From positions 1 to 64,000 of the forward strand of contig NZ_JAAKZV010000010.1 of the NCBI RefSeq assembly GCF_011044975.1: a stretch of DNA of 64,000 nt, written 5' to 3'. Shown piece by piece: positions 15,855 to 24,007 of the stretch. The DNA is from Streptomyces coryli. Lineage in GTDB: Bacteria > Actinomycetota > Actinomycetes > Streptomycetales > Streptomycetaceae. Position numbers and translations under genes: made by a program. The notes below the pieces were generated by a model. That model made no database searches and was not told where the DNA came from. It saw nothing but the letters and a program-made list of their open reading frames with translations. Within the stretch, counting starts at the first letter, position 1, and each line of letters starts with the position of its first letter.

Positions 15855-18518
15855 CTAGGTGCCCTCTGCTGTTCCTGCGGGGCCGGCTCTTCGCTGCTGC
15901 CGTGTGGTGATCAGGTCCCGCCAGCGGCGGCGGACCTGTTCCGGCTCGTCCAGCCAGCGGGTGGAGGAGTTATCGGATGCGGGATGGGCGGCCATCATGT
16001 GGGCGACGTCGACGAGGTGGGCGGAGTCGCCGTTCGCGGTCAGCTCCCGCAGGCGGCCGATCGTCGCCTGCATGGCGGCGTCGTCTTGCAGGACGGCGGC
16101 ATGGAAGCAGGCCACCAGCTGCAGTGTGGGGGCAGCGGAGGCCAGGCCGGCAATGTCGATGGCCGCTTCGACGCTGCGGAACCGCTCGTGCCAGCCGGAG
16201 GTGGTGCCTGCGTCGCGGACCAGGGCGGCCATCTGGGCATTCAGGCTGGAGGCGCGGAGGTCGACGCCGGCCAGGAGTTCCTCGGCGAGGTCAAGTTCGT
16301 CGTCGGCGCGCTCGGGATCGGTGAAGGCCAGGGCGAAGGCGCACAGCGCCTGGCAGGTGGCCGTCTCCCCGGCCTTGCCGTGCTGCTCGGCTTCGCGGCG
16401 GCCGGCCCGGTAGGCGTCGGCGGCCTCGTGGACGCGGCCGTGCGGCCAATACAGGTCGCCAAGGACGCGCTGCTGGCGGCCTTCCCAGCCGAGCTCCTGG
16501 GCGGCGGCGAAGGCGGCGGGGAAGTCACCGCGCAGCCGGGCGAGATGAACCAGGCCGCGGCGGGCGGCGGGAGCCTGGCGGCCCCCGCCGGCCAGGACAG
16601 CTTCCATGTGGCGGCGGGAGTCGTCGGCGCGGCCGATGTCCCGTTCGGCCTTGGCCCGGTAGTACGTGGCCATGTCGGCGAGCTGCCGGGGCAGCAGCTC
16701 GGTGGCGATGAGCTCGGCGAGGCGGGCGACGGTGCGTTCCCGGTGTTCGTGCTGGCGCTGCCGCAGGGTGGTGAGCAGCTCGAGCAGCGCCGCGGCCGCG
16801 GTGTCCGGGCGGTCCGTGGATTCGGCCATGGATGGGGTAAGCGGCTCCCACACCGAGTCGCCGACGTACGCGAACGCGGCCTCGATCAGCCAGCCGAGCG
16901 CCAGGCCGTACTCGGCGGCGAGCGCCAGGCCCTGGCGCAGGCAGGCGATGAGGACCGTACGGTCGCGGCGCGGGCCTTCGGTCCATTCCTCGCCCAGGGC
17001 GGTGTGGGCTCGCTCGGCGGCGCGGCGCCAGTCGTTGCTCGACCACCGGTCGTCGCCGGTGTCGGCGGTGCTGTCGCGGATCGCGGCGCGGATCAGCTGG
17101 TGCAGGTGGTACGGCCACGGGGCGGCGGGATCTTCGGTGATGAAGGGTCGCTCGGCCAGGCGGAGCGCGGCCGCGTCGCGGTCCAGGCCGGCGACGCGGG
17201 TGGCCAGCGGGATGGAGAAGGCGTCCAGCAGGGAGACGGAGCGCAGCACGTGGCGTTCATCGGGGGTGAGGTCGCGTACGGTGCGGACGATCAGCGCCGG
17301 GAAGGGATGGTCGAAGTCTTCCGGTACCGGGGTGCGGCCACTGCGGCGGATCTCCAGGAACCGGCTGATCGACAGCTCGAGGTGCAGCGGAAGCCCGTGC
17401 GAGCGACGGGTGATGGTGTTGCGGATGTCGGCGCCGATGAGCGGCTGGTTGCCGCTGGTGAGGCGGTGGGCGAGGTAGGCGTCGCAGTCCTGGGGTGAGA
17501 AGTCGCCGATGAGGACTTGGCCGCGGGGGTGGGTGTCGGGGCCGGCGGCGAGGTCGGGCCAGGCGGTGGGGCCGGTGAAGTCCAGCTGCCCGGACAGGGC
17601 GGCATCGGCCCACTGCAGCCGGTCGCGGCCAGTGATGACGAACATCGTGTTGGGCATCAGGTAGACGACGTGCTGGATCAGCCGCTCGAGCTCGCGGTGG
17701 GTGCGGTCGCCGACCTCTTCGAAGGTGTCCAGCAGCACCACCGGCACCGGCCGCTTGGTGGCGGGGAGTTGGGTGATATCCCAGGCGAGCAGGTGGGTGG
17801 CGTAGGAAAGGGTGTCGAGGTCGAGGTCGGCCTCGAGGAGGTCGGCGAGGCGGTGGCAGCCGGCCAGGGCGGTGACGCGTTCGTTGCGTTGGCGCAGTGC
17901 GGTGACCAGGGAGCCGATCAGCTGGGCGCCGGCGGCGCCGACGGTGCCGGGCAGCGACAGCGCGCCGGCGACGTCGGCGAGCGTGGACTGCAGTTGTTCG
18001 GGCAGCCGTATGGCGCCGGCGAAACGGGCCGCTAGGCCGCCGCGGCGCAGGTACTCTTCCAGCGGTTCGCCCGGGTGGTGGGCCTCCCACCAGCGGCGCA
18101 GGAACACATCGAAGGCCGGCATCGGCCGGCCGGTGTCGGTGAGCGCCAGGCGGAGGGTGAGCACGAGTTGTTCGAAGTCGGTGCCGGCGGCGCGGGCCAG
18201 GTCGATGCGGATCGGCAGCAGCTGGACCGGCGGCGCCGGCCACTGCGACGGCCGCGCCTGTGTGTTGCGCAGTGAGGCTTCGATCTTCGCCGACAGCGTG
18301 GTCTTGCCGATGCCGCCGACGCCGTGGAAGACGAGCACGTTGTGGCGGGGTGCTTCGACGTCCTGGACGTCGAAGCCGGGCTCTTGCTGCTGCGCCTGGT
18401 GCCGGGCGAGGGCGTCGAGGAAGGCGGCCCACTGGGCCTGGCGGTTGGTGAAGGCCTCCGCCGAGGCCAGGGCGCGGTCGTTGGAGGAGAACAGCGAGCG
18501 TAGATCCCGTCCGGCCAC
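15855..18518 (-). CDS. STAND-family NTPase with helical repeats, 887 aa
   Basis: GTG 18518 (VAGRDLRSLFSSN) has GGGGAGG upstream. A P-loop FHGVGGIGKTTLSAKI lies near residue 65-80 and a Walker B PVPVVLLDTFEEV near 260; ITGRDRLQW resembles the sensor/GxP region of AP-ATPase/NB-ARC modules. A winged-helix-like segment follows, then about 400 residues of TPR-like helical repeats. STAND proteins are nucleotide-gated switches used as regulators or phage-defence sensors. There is no N-terminal effector or DNA-binding domain before the NTPase (only about 30 residues plus a small helical region), so any effector would have to be another protein. Confidence 0.8.
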   Translation of the reverse strand: MAGRDLRSLFSSNDRALASAEAFTNRQAQWAAFLDALARHQAQQQEPGFDVQDVEAPRHNVLVFHGVGGIGKTTLSAKIEASLRNTQARPSQWPAPPVQLLPIRIDLARAAGTDFEQLVLTLRLALTDTGRPMPAFDVFLRRWWEAHHPGEPLEEYLRRGGLAARFAGAIRLPEQLQSTLADVAGALSLPGTVGAAGAQLIGSLVTALRQRNERVTALAGCHRLADLLEADLDLDTLSYATHLLAWDITQLPATKRPVPVVLLDTFEEVGDRTHRELERLIQHVVYLMPNTMFVITGRDRLQWADAALSGQLDFTGPTAWPDLAAGPDTHPRGQVLIGDFSPQDCDAYLAHRLTSGNQPLIGADIRNTITRRSHGLPLHLELSISRFLEIRRSGRTPVPEDFDHPFPALIVRTVRDLTPDERHVLRSVSLLDAFSIPLATRVAGLDRDAAALRLAERPFITEDPAAPWPYHLHQLIRAAIRDSTADTGDDRWSSNDWRRAAERAHTALGEEWTEGPRRDRTVLIACLRQGLALAAEYGLALGWLIEAAFAYVGDSVWEPLTPSMAESTDRPDTAAAALLELLTTLRQRQHEHRERTVARLAELIATELLPRQLADMATYYRAKAERDIGRADDSRRHMEAVLAGGGRQAPAARRGLVHLARLRGDFPAAFAAAQELGWEGRQQRVLGDLYWPHGRVHEAADAYRAGRREAEQHGKAGETATCQALCAFALAFTDPERADDELDLAEELLAGVDLRASSLNAQMAALVRDAGTTSGWHERFRSVEAAIDIAGLASAAPTLQLVACFHAAVLQDDAAMQATIGRLRELTANGDSAHLVDVAHMMAAHPASDNSSTRWLDEPEQVRRRWRDLITTRQQRRAGPAGTAEGT

Positions 18519-18674
18519 CGCACCTCCCCCTCCAGCTCGCCCTGCGCCCAAACCCTAGATCCCCCGCATGCGGGCGGACGACCCCTCCCCCACCAGTCCT
18601 GCCGGCGCTACGGTGCCTGGTGTGGGCAGACACCAACCGCCCGTTGATCATTTCCGCGGGTAGGGTGACGCTCC

Positions 18675-18950
18675 ATGTCCGATATCCCCCCCGCCGGCCA
18701 TGACGGGCCGGCGCCGTCCGCGGACGCGGTCTCCGTCCAGATCAACACGGTCCTCGTTCTCCTGCAGCGCGCCCTCGTTGCCGAACGGCGCACCGAGCCG
18801 CAAGACTCCGTCCGGATCCAGCAGCTCGGCGAGCAGCGTGCGGCGGCGCTGCAGGATCTGCGCACTCTCCCCGGTGCCACCCCCCAGACGCTGCGGACGA
18901 TCAGCGCCCGCTACGCGGCCCTGCACACCGAACTAGTCGAGGGTGAGTAG
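18675..18950 (+). CDS. hypothetical small helical protein, 91 aa
   Basis: ATG 18675 follows GGGTAGGGTG. The product is helical (QINTVLVLLQRALVAERRTE, IQQLGEQRAAALQDL) with an acidic end and no membrane segment. It is divergent from the STAND gene (123 bp between starts' sides at 18552-18674) and its last 40 nt overlap the 3' end of the convergent zeta gene. No family recognised. Confidence 0.5.
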   Translation: MSDIPPAGHDGPAPSADAVSVQINTVLVLLQRALVAERRTEPQDSVRIQQLGEQRAAALQDLRTLPGATPQTLRTISARYAALHTELVEGE

Positions 18951-20770
18951 TCGCTGGCCGGCAGCGGCAACCAGGTGGCCGGTCCCGGCTGGGGCAGGCG
19001 CGGCGGCAGCAACCAGGTGGGCATCAGCGGCCGGGCCAATGCCGCAATGTCGTCGAGCTCGTCGCGGTACTGGGGCAGCTCTTGGCGCAGCCGCCGCTGC
19101 AGGGCAAGAAACCGCTCGGCCTCGCCGTCGGTGTAGGGGCGCATTCGCTCCGCGAGCAGCGACCACACCAGCCGCCCGGCTCCCGCGCCGGGTCCGGCGC
19201 CGGGTCCGGCGGCGGCGCCTTCGTGCCGCCACAGCGCCTGCCCCTCCCGGTTAATTATCGTCACCGCTGCCACCGAAGGGTGCGCTGCGACCGCGGCGAT
19301 GACGTCCGGCACCGCTTGAAAGCAGGTGTCGTGCCCGGCCTGGGACGTGAACCGGCCGGGCAACCCCATGCCCACGGCCAAGGCGTAGCGGTGTGCCGTT
19401 GCCTGCCGGCTGTCCGCCTCCCGGACCGCCAGCGCCACCACCTCGACGCGGTAACCCGCCTGGTGAAATGGCAGAGCGGATGCCCAGAACTCGCCGGCGT
19501 CGCCTGGGGCGATCTCGATCGTGACGTTGCCGCGGCGGGCTCGCACGTACGCCTCGCTCTGGGTCATCCAGGCCCGGTAGTCGTCCCGGATGGCAGCGCC
19601 GGCGCTGCGCGGATCGTCCTTGAGGAGCTCCAGGTAGTCCGGGTGCAGCGACTTGAAGTGCTCCCCCACCAGGTGCGTCACGCCCTGCAGATCAAGCGAG
19701 CGGCGCACCAGGCCCGCGACGTCGGCCTTGCCGGCGCCCGGCTGCCCCAGTACGTACACCACCCTGGGCCGCTCGGTCGGGGTGATCGGCTCCAGCATGC
19801 CGGGCACGATCGCGTTGTCGAAGGTGTCCTTGTGCTCGGCGGCCGACAGACCGAGGAAGCGCACCCCGGGCCGGCCCGGCTTGATCCGCGCCTGCCGCTT
19901 GACCGGCTCCGCGAACGCGCTGGCCCGCTCCAGCGCCGGCCGCACCGCGACCTCCCGTTCCTCCGGCTGCGGCGCCCGGGCCAACTGCCGCTCCACCGTG
20001 GCCTGCTGGCCGCGAAATCGGCGGGTCTCCGTGGCCGTCCAGGGGCGCTTGCGCTCGGCGGCCACCGCCGTGCCGGCGCCGACGGGGTGTCGCCAGTGGC
20101 CAGCGGCCAGTTCGTTGGTGAAGAGCGGCTGAAGGTCGCGGCGTACGACCGCGATCCGGTCGGCGAGCTGCTCGGACTCGACGACACGCACCGCGTCTTC
20201 GAGGGCCGTCGACGCCGCGTCGTGGTTCTGCCAGCCCACGAACCGGCCGGTGCCTTCGGTGGTGACCTGGGCGAGGTAGCGGTGCAGCACAGCCAGTTGG
20301 CTGACCGCATCGGGCACCGCGACGACCACCAGCTCGATCCGGTAGCCCGCTGCCCGCCAGGCCGGCGCCGCCGTACGGAAGGCTTCCAGGTCCGCGAGGG
20401 TGGTCTCCACCACCGCATCGACGCCGCGGGCCCGCACTTGGGTTTCGAGGTTGTCCTGCCAGCGGCTGACCACCGGCCGCACCCGGGCGCCGGCCTCCCG
20501 GTCGTCGGCCTGCAGCAGCTGCGGGTAGTCCGGATGGTCGGGCCTGTATTTGTCGCGGCTGATCTGCACGGCCCCGCCACGGGCGGACAGCGCCTTGCAG
20601 ATCCAGCCTCCGGCCGTGGATTTGCCCGCTCCCGGCTGCCCGGCAACGAACACCACCACCGGACGGTCCTGCCGCACGGCGCCGGCCAGCGCGCGGGGCA
20701 GGATCTGCCGGTGCAGGATCTGCTGCTGGCGGTCCGCGGGCAGCTGTCCGGGTGGGGTCGTCTCCGTCAC
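18911..20770 (-). CDS. double zeta-toxin family P-loop kinase, 619 aa
   Basis: Two tandem zeta-type domains are visible. Domain 1 has P-loop GQPGAGKST (residues 44-52) and the zeta-like SRDKYRPDHPDYPQLL (71-86). Domain 2 has GQPGAGKAD (342-350) and GEHFKSLHPDYLELL, but its P-loop lacks the Ser/Thr after Lys, so it may bind nucleotide poorly. Zeta toxins phosphorylate UDP-N-acetylglucosamine and poison wall synthesis. GTG 20770 follows the Doc-like stop with a 1-nt gap and no strong site, implying coupling. The C-terminus is a Pro-rich tail. Plasmid addiction is the likely role. Confidence 0.8.
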   Translation of the reverse strand: MTETTPPGQLPADRQQQILHRQILPRALAGAVRQDRPVVVFVAGQPGAGKSTAGGWICKALSARGGAVQISRDKYRPDHPDYPQLLQADDREAGARVRPVVSRWQDNLETQVRARGVDAVVETTLADLEAFRTAAPAWRAAGYRIELVVVAVPDAVSQLAVLHRYLAQVTTEGTGRFVGWQNHDAASTALEDAVRVVESEQLADRIAVVRRDLQPLFTNELAAGHWRHPVGAGTAVAAERKRPWTATETRRFRGQQATVERQLARAPQPEEREVAVRPALERASAFAEPVKRQARIKPGRPGVRFLGLSAAEHKDTFDNAIVPGMLEPITPTERPRVVYVLGQPGAGKADVAGLVRRSLDLQGVTHLVGEHFKSLHPDYLELLKDDPRSAGAAIRDDYRAWMTQSEAYVRARRGNVTIEIAPGDAGEFWASALPFHQAGYRVEVVALAVREADSRQATAHRYALAVGMGLPGRFTSQAGHDTCFQAVPDVIAAVAAHPSVAAVTIINREGQALWRHEGAAAGPGAGPGAGAGRLVWSLLAERMRPYTDGEAERFLALQRRLRQELPQYRDELDDIAALARPLMPTWLLPPRLPQPGPATWLPLPASDYSPSTSSVCRAA

Positions 20771-20771
20771 G

Positions 20772-21152
20772 TCAGCCGGTCCAGGCGCGCAGCGTGCGGG
20801 CGACGCCGCGGAGGTCTTCTTCGCCGGCACGGACCGCGCCAGCGAGGGACCACAGCTCCTCCGGCTTGGCGGTGACGGCGTGGCCGGACAGTTGCAGGTA
20901 GGCGTCCGCGGCGGCATAGCCGACGACCAGGTTGTAGTCCTCGAACGGCTTGAGCACCAGCGCGTGGTGCAGGAAGGTCGCGGCCCGGGCTGCGGCGTCC
21001 TCGTAGTACGGCTCGCCGGCGATCTGCTCGTAGCGGTGCGCGCTGCCGGTCCAGTGCAGCGCACCCCAGTCGGCGATGCCGATGTTCTGCGGCGCGGCCT
21101 CCTCCTGGATGGTCAGCAGCCAGCCAGGATCGACATAGACGATCGGGCTCAC
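20772..21152 (-). CDS. Doc/Fic-fold protein with a degenerate catalytic motif, 126 aa
   Basis: The overall pattern resembles phage P1 Doc: N-terminal YVDPGWLLTIQEEA, a central helix AARAATFLHHALVLKPFEDY and a C-terminal ELWSLAGAVRAGEEDLRGVA. At the place of the Fic loop HxFx(D/N)xNK(R/G) it has KPFEDYNLVV: the catalytic His and the Lys/Arg are lost while F, D and N remain. It overlaps the RHH antitoxin gene by 4 nt and directly precedes the zeta gene. It is therefore likely an inactive or altered Fic protein acting as a module between antitoxin and kinase toxin. Confidence 0.65.
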   Translation of the reverse strand: MSPIVYVDPGWLLTIQEEAAPQNIGIADWGALHWTGSAHRYEQIAGEPYYEDAAARAATFLHHALVLKPFEDYNLVVGYAAADAYLQLSGHAVTAKPEELWSLAGAVRAGEEDLRGVARTLRAWTG

Positions 21153-21352
21153 CGCAGGCCCGCCGGCGCATCCTTCACGGCCTCAAGGGCAGTGGGCAGC
21201 GCCGAGCGCGCAGCGGTGAGGAAGCGCGCTTTGTCGGCGTCGCTGACCAGCAGCTGCTTGGCCCAGGAGCGCGTGGACATGCCCAGGCGCTCGGCGTGCT
21301 CGTTCACCCGGGCCAGCTCTTCCTCGGTGAGTTCCACGGAGATCTTCGGCAT
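21149..21352 (-). CDS. ribbon-helix-helix antitoxin-like protein, 67 aa
   Basis: MPKISVELTEEELARVNEHA is a classic RHH (Arc/MetJ) beginning: a short strand followed by two helices (RLGMSTRSWAKQLLVS). RHH antitoxins bind their own promoter and neutralise the toxin with a C-terminal tail. ATG 21352 is preferred over an upstream frame starting at 21397 because the latter would run through the perfect inverted repeat at 21371-21394, which looks like the operator. It overlaps the Doc-like gene by 4 nt. Confidence 0.75.
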   Translation of the reverse strand: MPKISVELTEEELARVNEHAERLGMSTRSWAKQLLVSDADKARFLTAARSALPTALEAVKDAPAGLR

Positions 21353-21370
21353 GCACCCATGATATCGCGG

Positions 21371-21405
21371 AATGCCTCCACCCGTGGAGGCATTCATGGA
21401 GGCAT
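21371..21405. promoter_or_regulatory. operator of the toxin-antitoxin cassette
   Basis: AATGCCTCCAC (21371-21381), CC spacer, GTGGAGGCATT (21384-21394) is a perfect 11-bp inverted repeat starting 18 nt upstream of the antitoxin ATG. A further direct half-site TGGAGGCAT follows at 21397-21405. Arrays of such half-sites are typical for RHH autorepression. No gene is seen between here and 21558. Confidence 0.65.
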
Positions 21406-21558
21406 CGGAAGGCGGCGTGCCACGCCAGCCGGAAGGACGTAATTCGTGCAGGTCGGGGACTCACGCAACGCGGCCGCCACGCGCGCCATGAAGGCATCGT
21501 CAAATGATGCCGGTGCGGGCAGAGGCTGCGAAGGTGACCGGGTCTGGCGCCTGGTCGG

Positions 21559-21891
21559 TCACGCGGTGGGGTCCTCGCCGAGCAGCTGCTCGAGGGTGTA
21601 GCGCGGCGCCGACGGGTCGACCGAGGCGTTGATCGCTGCCTGGATGTCGGGGTGGGTGCGCAGCACCCATACATGCCGGTACTCGGTGATCAGGGCGCGG
21701 ATGGCGTCAAGGCTGGAGGCGTCAGTGGTGCGGACGGCGTCGAGGCGGGCGGTGAAGGCGGCGAGTTCGGCGGGGTCGATGGCGGCAAGGGCGGCTTTGA
21801 GTTCGCCGATGGTCTGAGGGCCTTCGTCCGGCTCGATGCGGTACGGGCTGCGCGTGGGTGGAGTGCCCGGGTGTTCGGCGGCGGTGGTCAC
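21559..21891 (-). CDS. hypothetical protein, possibly DUF6247-like, 110 aa
   Basis: GTG 21891 begins a 110-aa helical protein. After a disordered start, residues about 28-80 (GELKAALAAIDPAELAAFTA, then ALITEYRHVWVLRTHPDI) resemble a small actinomycete family often annotated DUF6247. Some of that family sit in antitoxin positions, but no toxin gene follows here. The family match is from memory of pattern only. Confidence 0.45.
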   Translation of the reverse strand: MTTAAEHPGTPPTRSPYRIEPDEGPQTIGELKAALAAIDPAELAAFTARLDAVRTTDASSLDAIRALITEYRHVWVLRTHPDIQAAINASVDPSAPRYTLEQLLGEDPTA

Positions 21892-21962
21892 CGGGCCGCT
21901 CCGATCGCGTGGGGTCGGTCGTGATGGGGCACAGTCGCGGGGCGGGTGAGTCTGTTGGCAGG

Positions 21963-21990
21963 CCGAGAATTTTCCGCGGAAAATTCTCGG
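21963..21990. repeat. palindrome family copy 1 (28-bp perfect)
   Basis: The core GAATTTTCCGCGGAAAATTC (21967-21986) is extended by CCGA/TCGG to a perfect 28-bp palindrome. It is AT-rich in a GC-rich genome and recurs at 33351, 35519, 36566 and 38166. This copy is in the 139-bp gap between two leftward small genes. Confidence 0.9.
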
Positions 21991-22030
21991 CTGCCTCTGC
22001 TGGCCGCTGCGTTTGGCGCCTCGGGGGTGG

Positions 22031-22333
22031 TCATGCGGCTGTCCGGCGGCGGCGGGGCGGCGGCTTGCGGCCGGCCTCCTTGTCGGCTTCCTTGCGGGCC
22101 TTGCGGTTGGCGGCCGCCTGCTCGAGCCAGCCGGGGTGCAAGTCCTCGATGAGGAGGCGGAGGTACTGGCTGGTGATGCCGGCCTCGCGGGCGACGGCCG
22201 AGAGGTGGCCGTGCTCGTCGGACTTCATCGCTTCGGCGACGGCGGCATCTAGGAGGGCTTCCTTGGCCTGCTCGGCCAGGTCGGCTGCCTTCGCTGCTTT
22301 CTCGCGCAGGGTGGCGAGGTCGGTCGTCGTCAT
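22031..22333 (-). CDS. hypothetical small HTH-like protein, 100 aa
   Basis: The frame starts at ATG 22333 (MTTTDLATLREKAAKAADLA). Residues about 40-65 (HLSAVAREAGITSQYLRLLIED) look like a helix-turn-helix, and the C-terminus is strongly basic (KPPPRRRRTAA), so it may bind DNA. The Shine-Dalgarno match is weak. It is divergent from the XRE gene at 22486 and shares its promoter region. Confidence 0.5.
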   Translation of the reverse strand: MTTTDLATLREKAAKAADLAEQAKEALLDAAVAEAMKSDEHGHLSAVAREAGITSQYLRLLIEDLHPGWLEQAAANRKARKEADKEAGRKPPPRRRRTAA

Positions 22334-22450
22334 GGGCTGATGATGACACGCTGGTAAGCCGTCTACAAGAAGCGCTTGTAAGTGACTTTTGAATGTGGTT
22401 GAGTATGCGTGATCCACACGGCGCGTAGCCGTGTATCCCTGTCTGTGACT

Positions 22451-22465
22451 ATGCGCATTGCGCAT
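22451..22465. promoter_or_regulatory. dyad upstream of the XRE gene
   Basis: ATGCGCA-T-TGCGCAT (7-bp arms) lies 20 nt before the XRE start and between the divergent genes, a position suited to an autoregulatory operator. Confidence 0.4.
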
Positions 22466-22485
22466 GAGCAGTGAGGAAGCGAGAT

Positions 22486-22794
22486 ATGACCACGGGCAAT
22501 CTGGACGGGCTGAGCTCCCAACAGGCCCTTCGTGTCACGGTGGCCGCTTTGATGCAGGCGTGCACCGAGACCCAAACAGATCTGGCGCGCGGGCTGCGGC
22601 TCACTCAGGGCCAGGTCAGCCGGAAGCAGACCGGTCACGGGAAATGGTCCATCGAGGACCTCGACAAGCTCGCCGCGCACTACGGCATCAAGGCGTCTGA
22701 CCTTCTGGACGGCCCGACGGTGGCCGTCCAAGCACTCCCCCGGGTGCGGCATCTCGCGCTGGTGCGCAGCTCGCGGGAGCCGGTGACGGTTTAG
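22486..22794 (+). CDS. XRE-family DNA-binding protein, 102 aa
   Basis: ATG 22486 has GAGGAAG upstream. Residues about 12-72 make a Cro/CI HTH: LRVTVAALMQACTETQTDLA, RGLRLTQGQVSRKQTG, WSIEDLDKLAAHYGIKASDL. It lies upstream of the winged-helix gene, tpg and tap. Canonical Streptomyces Tap proteins carry a similar HTH at their N-terminus, and the Tap here lacks one, so this separate protein might supply that DNA-binding function (inference). It could equally be a simple regulator. Confidence 0.7.
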   Translation: MTTGNLDGLSSQQALRVTVAALMQACTETQTDLARGLRLTQGQVSRKQTGHGKWSIEDLDKLAAHYGIKASDLLDGPTVAVQALPRVRHLALVRSSREPVTV

Positions 22795-22974
22795 TCATGT
22801 CCCAGAAAACACGGAACGCCTCCGCCGGCCGGGAGCTGGTAACTCCCGTTCGTGCCGGTGAGGCGTCCGCCGACCTCGCGGTAGGTCTGCTGTCGAGTGT
22901 ACCCAGGGACGGTTGCCCTGGACACGGCAGTGGGCCGGTTAGGCCCTCAACAGGGCCGGAAAGGCCGAATCCAG

Positions 22975-23988
22975 GTGTCTCAGCATCGGGTGATGAGCCC
23001 GGACGACTGCGACAAGTGCCGCAGAATCTTCGCGGCGCTGGACGCACACCAGAAGCAGGAACCCAACCAATCGCTGACCGCTCGACAGATCGGCGCCGCC
23101 GTCGAGCTGAAGGAACGGGCCACCCGTGTCCACCTGACGCACCTGTACGAGCACGGCCGGATCGACGCCACCCGCCGCGCCCCGCTGGCCGGTGCCGCCG
23201 TCGGTCAGCCGATGCTTCCGGGAGCGCAGGAGTGGGCGGCCAGTGTGGTGGCCCCCGATCCGACGTGCCACAAATGCCTGATCGCCCTTTCCGGCAAGGG
23301 CTTCGACGGGGTGTACGACACGGAGTGGCTCGCCGCCGAGGCCGGTGAGTCGGTCCGGTCGATTGAGCGGCACCGGCCCCACATCGTGGCGTGGAAGCTC
23401 GCGAAGTTCACGCCCGTATCGATTCCCGCTGAGACCGCCGGCCGTTTCCAAGGGCGCGGCCGATCCCGGTTCACGTTGATGAGCGGGCTGTACGCGCGGC
23501 GGCTGACCGAGGCGGAGAAGGCGACGGTCCCGGCACGGGCCGCGGCCCTCGTCGGCAAGATCGACTGGTATGTGAAGGCCGGGGTCGACCACGAGGACCG
23601 GGTCGGAATCGAGATCGCCATGCGGTGGATGCTGTACGCCGGGTGGCCGGAAGAGGCGCTGCTGCAGGCTCTCGATGCGTCGAAAGAGCGGCAGGTGCGG
23701 CGCCCGCACGCCTACATGGCCAAGCTGTTGGCCAAGCTTCGCGAAGAGGACCCGGTCACCGGACAGGTCAGGCCGCGGCGGTATCTGGTGCCGGTGCGCG
23801 ACCTGTACACCCCCCAGCTCGAGCGGCGCGGCGTGGCCTGCTCGGTGTGCGGCTCGGTCACCTGGACCGACTCCCCCACCGGCGGGGAGCACGTGTTGTG
23901 CGGTGGCGCGGTGTGCCTGGACGCCGGCATCGCACCGCAACGCGCCTCGTCCGATGCGTCCGTCACCCCGTTGATCCGTACGGCCTGA
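22975..23988 (+). CDS. winged-helix DNA-binding protein, candidate replication initiator, 337 aa
   Basis: GTG 22975 (VSQHRVMSPDDCDKC) has GGAAAGG about 10 nt upstream. Two winged-helix-like stretches are visible: LTARQIGAAVELKERATRVH (about 35-55) and DTEWLAAEAGESVRSIERH (about 115-133). CDKC/CHKC pairs and a C-terminal CSVCG..LCGGAVC suggest zinc binding. It ends 19 nt before tpg and is likely co-transcribed with tpg and tap. A replication-initiator role is inferred from that context; no Rep family was recognised with confidence. Confidence 0.5.
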   Translation: MSQHRVMSPDDCDKCRRIFAALDAHQKQEPNQSLTARQIGAAVELKERATRVHLTHLYEHGRIDATRRAPLAGAAVGQPMLPGAQEWAASVVAPDPTCHKCLIALSGKGFDGVYDTEWLAAEAGESVRSIERHRPHIVAWKLAKFTPVSIPAETAGRFQGRGRSRFTLMSGLYARRLTEAEKATVPARAAALVGKIDWYVKAGVDHEDRVGIEIAMRWMLYAGWPEEALLQALDASKERQVRRPHAYMAKLLAKLREEDPVTGQVRPRRYLVPVRDLYTPQLERRGVACSVCGSVTWTDSPTGGEHVLCGGAVCLDAGIAPQRASSDASVTPLIRTA

Positions 23989-24007
23989 CCGCGAGGAGGT
24001 ATCCGTC

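Noticed and set aside
15984-17498. Rightward frame of 504 codons opposite the STAND gene
   Set aside because: Mirror frame of the STAND coding sequence; no domain recognised, while the opposite strand has P-loop and repeats.
19082-20875. Rightward frame opposite the zeta gene
   Set aside because: Shadow frame; the minus strand shows two zeta P-loops.
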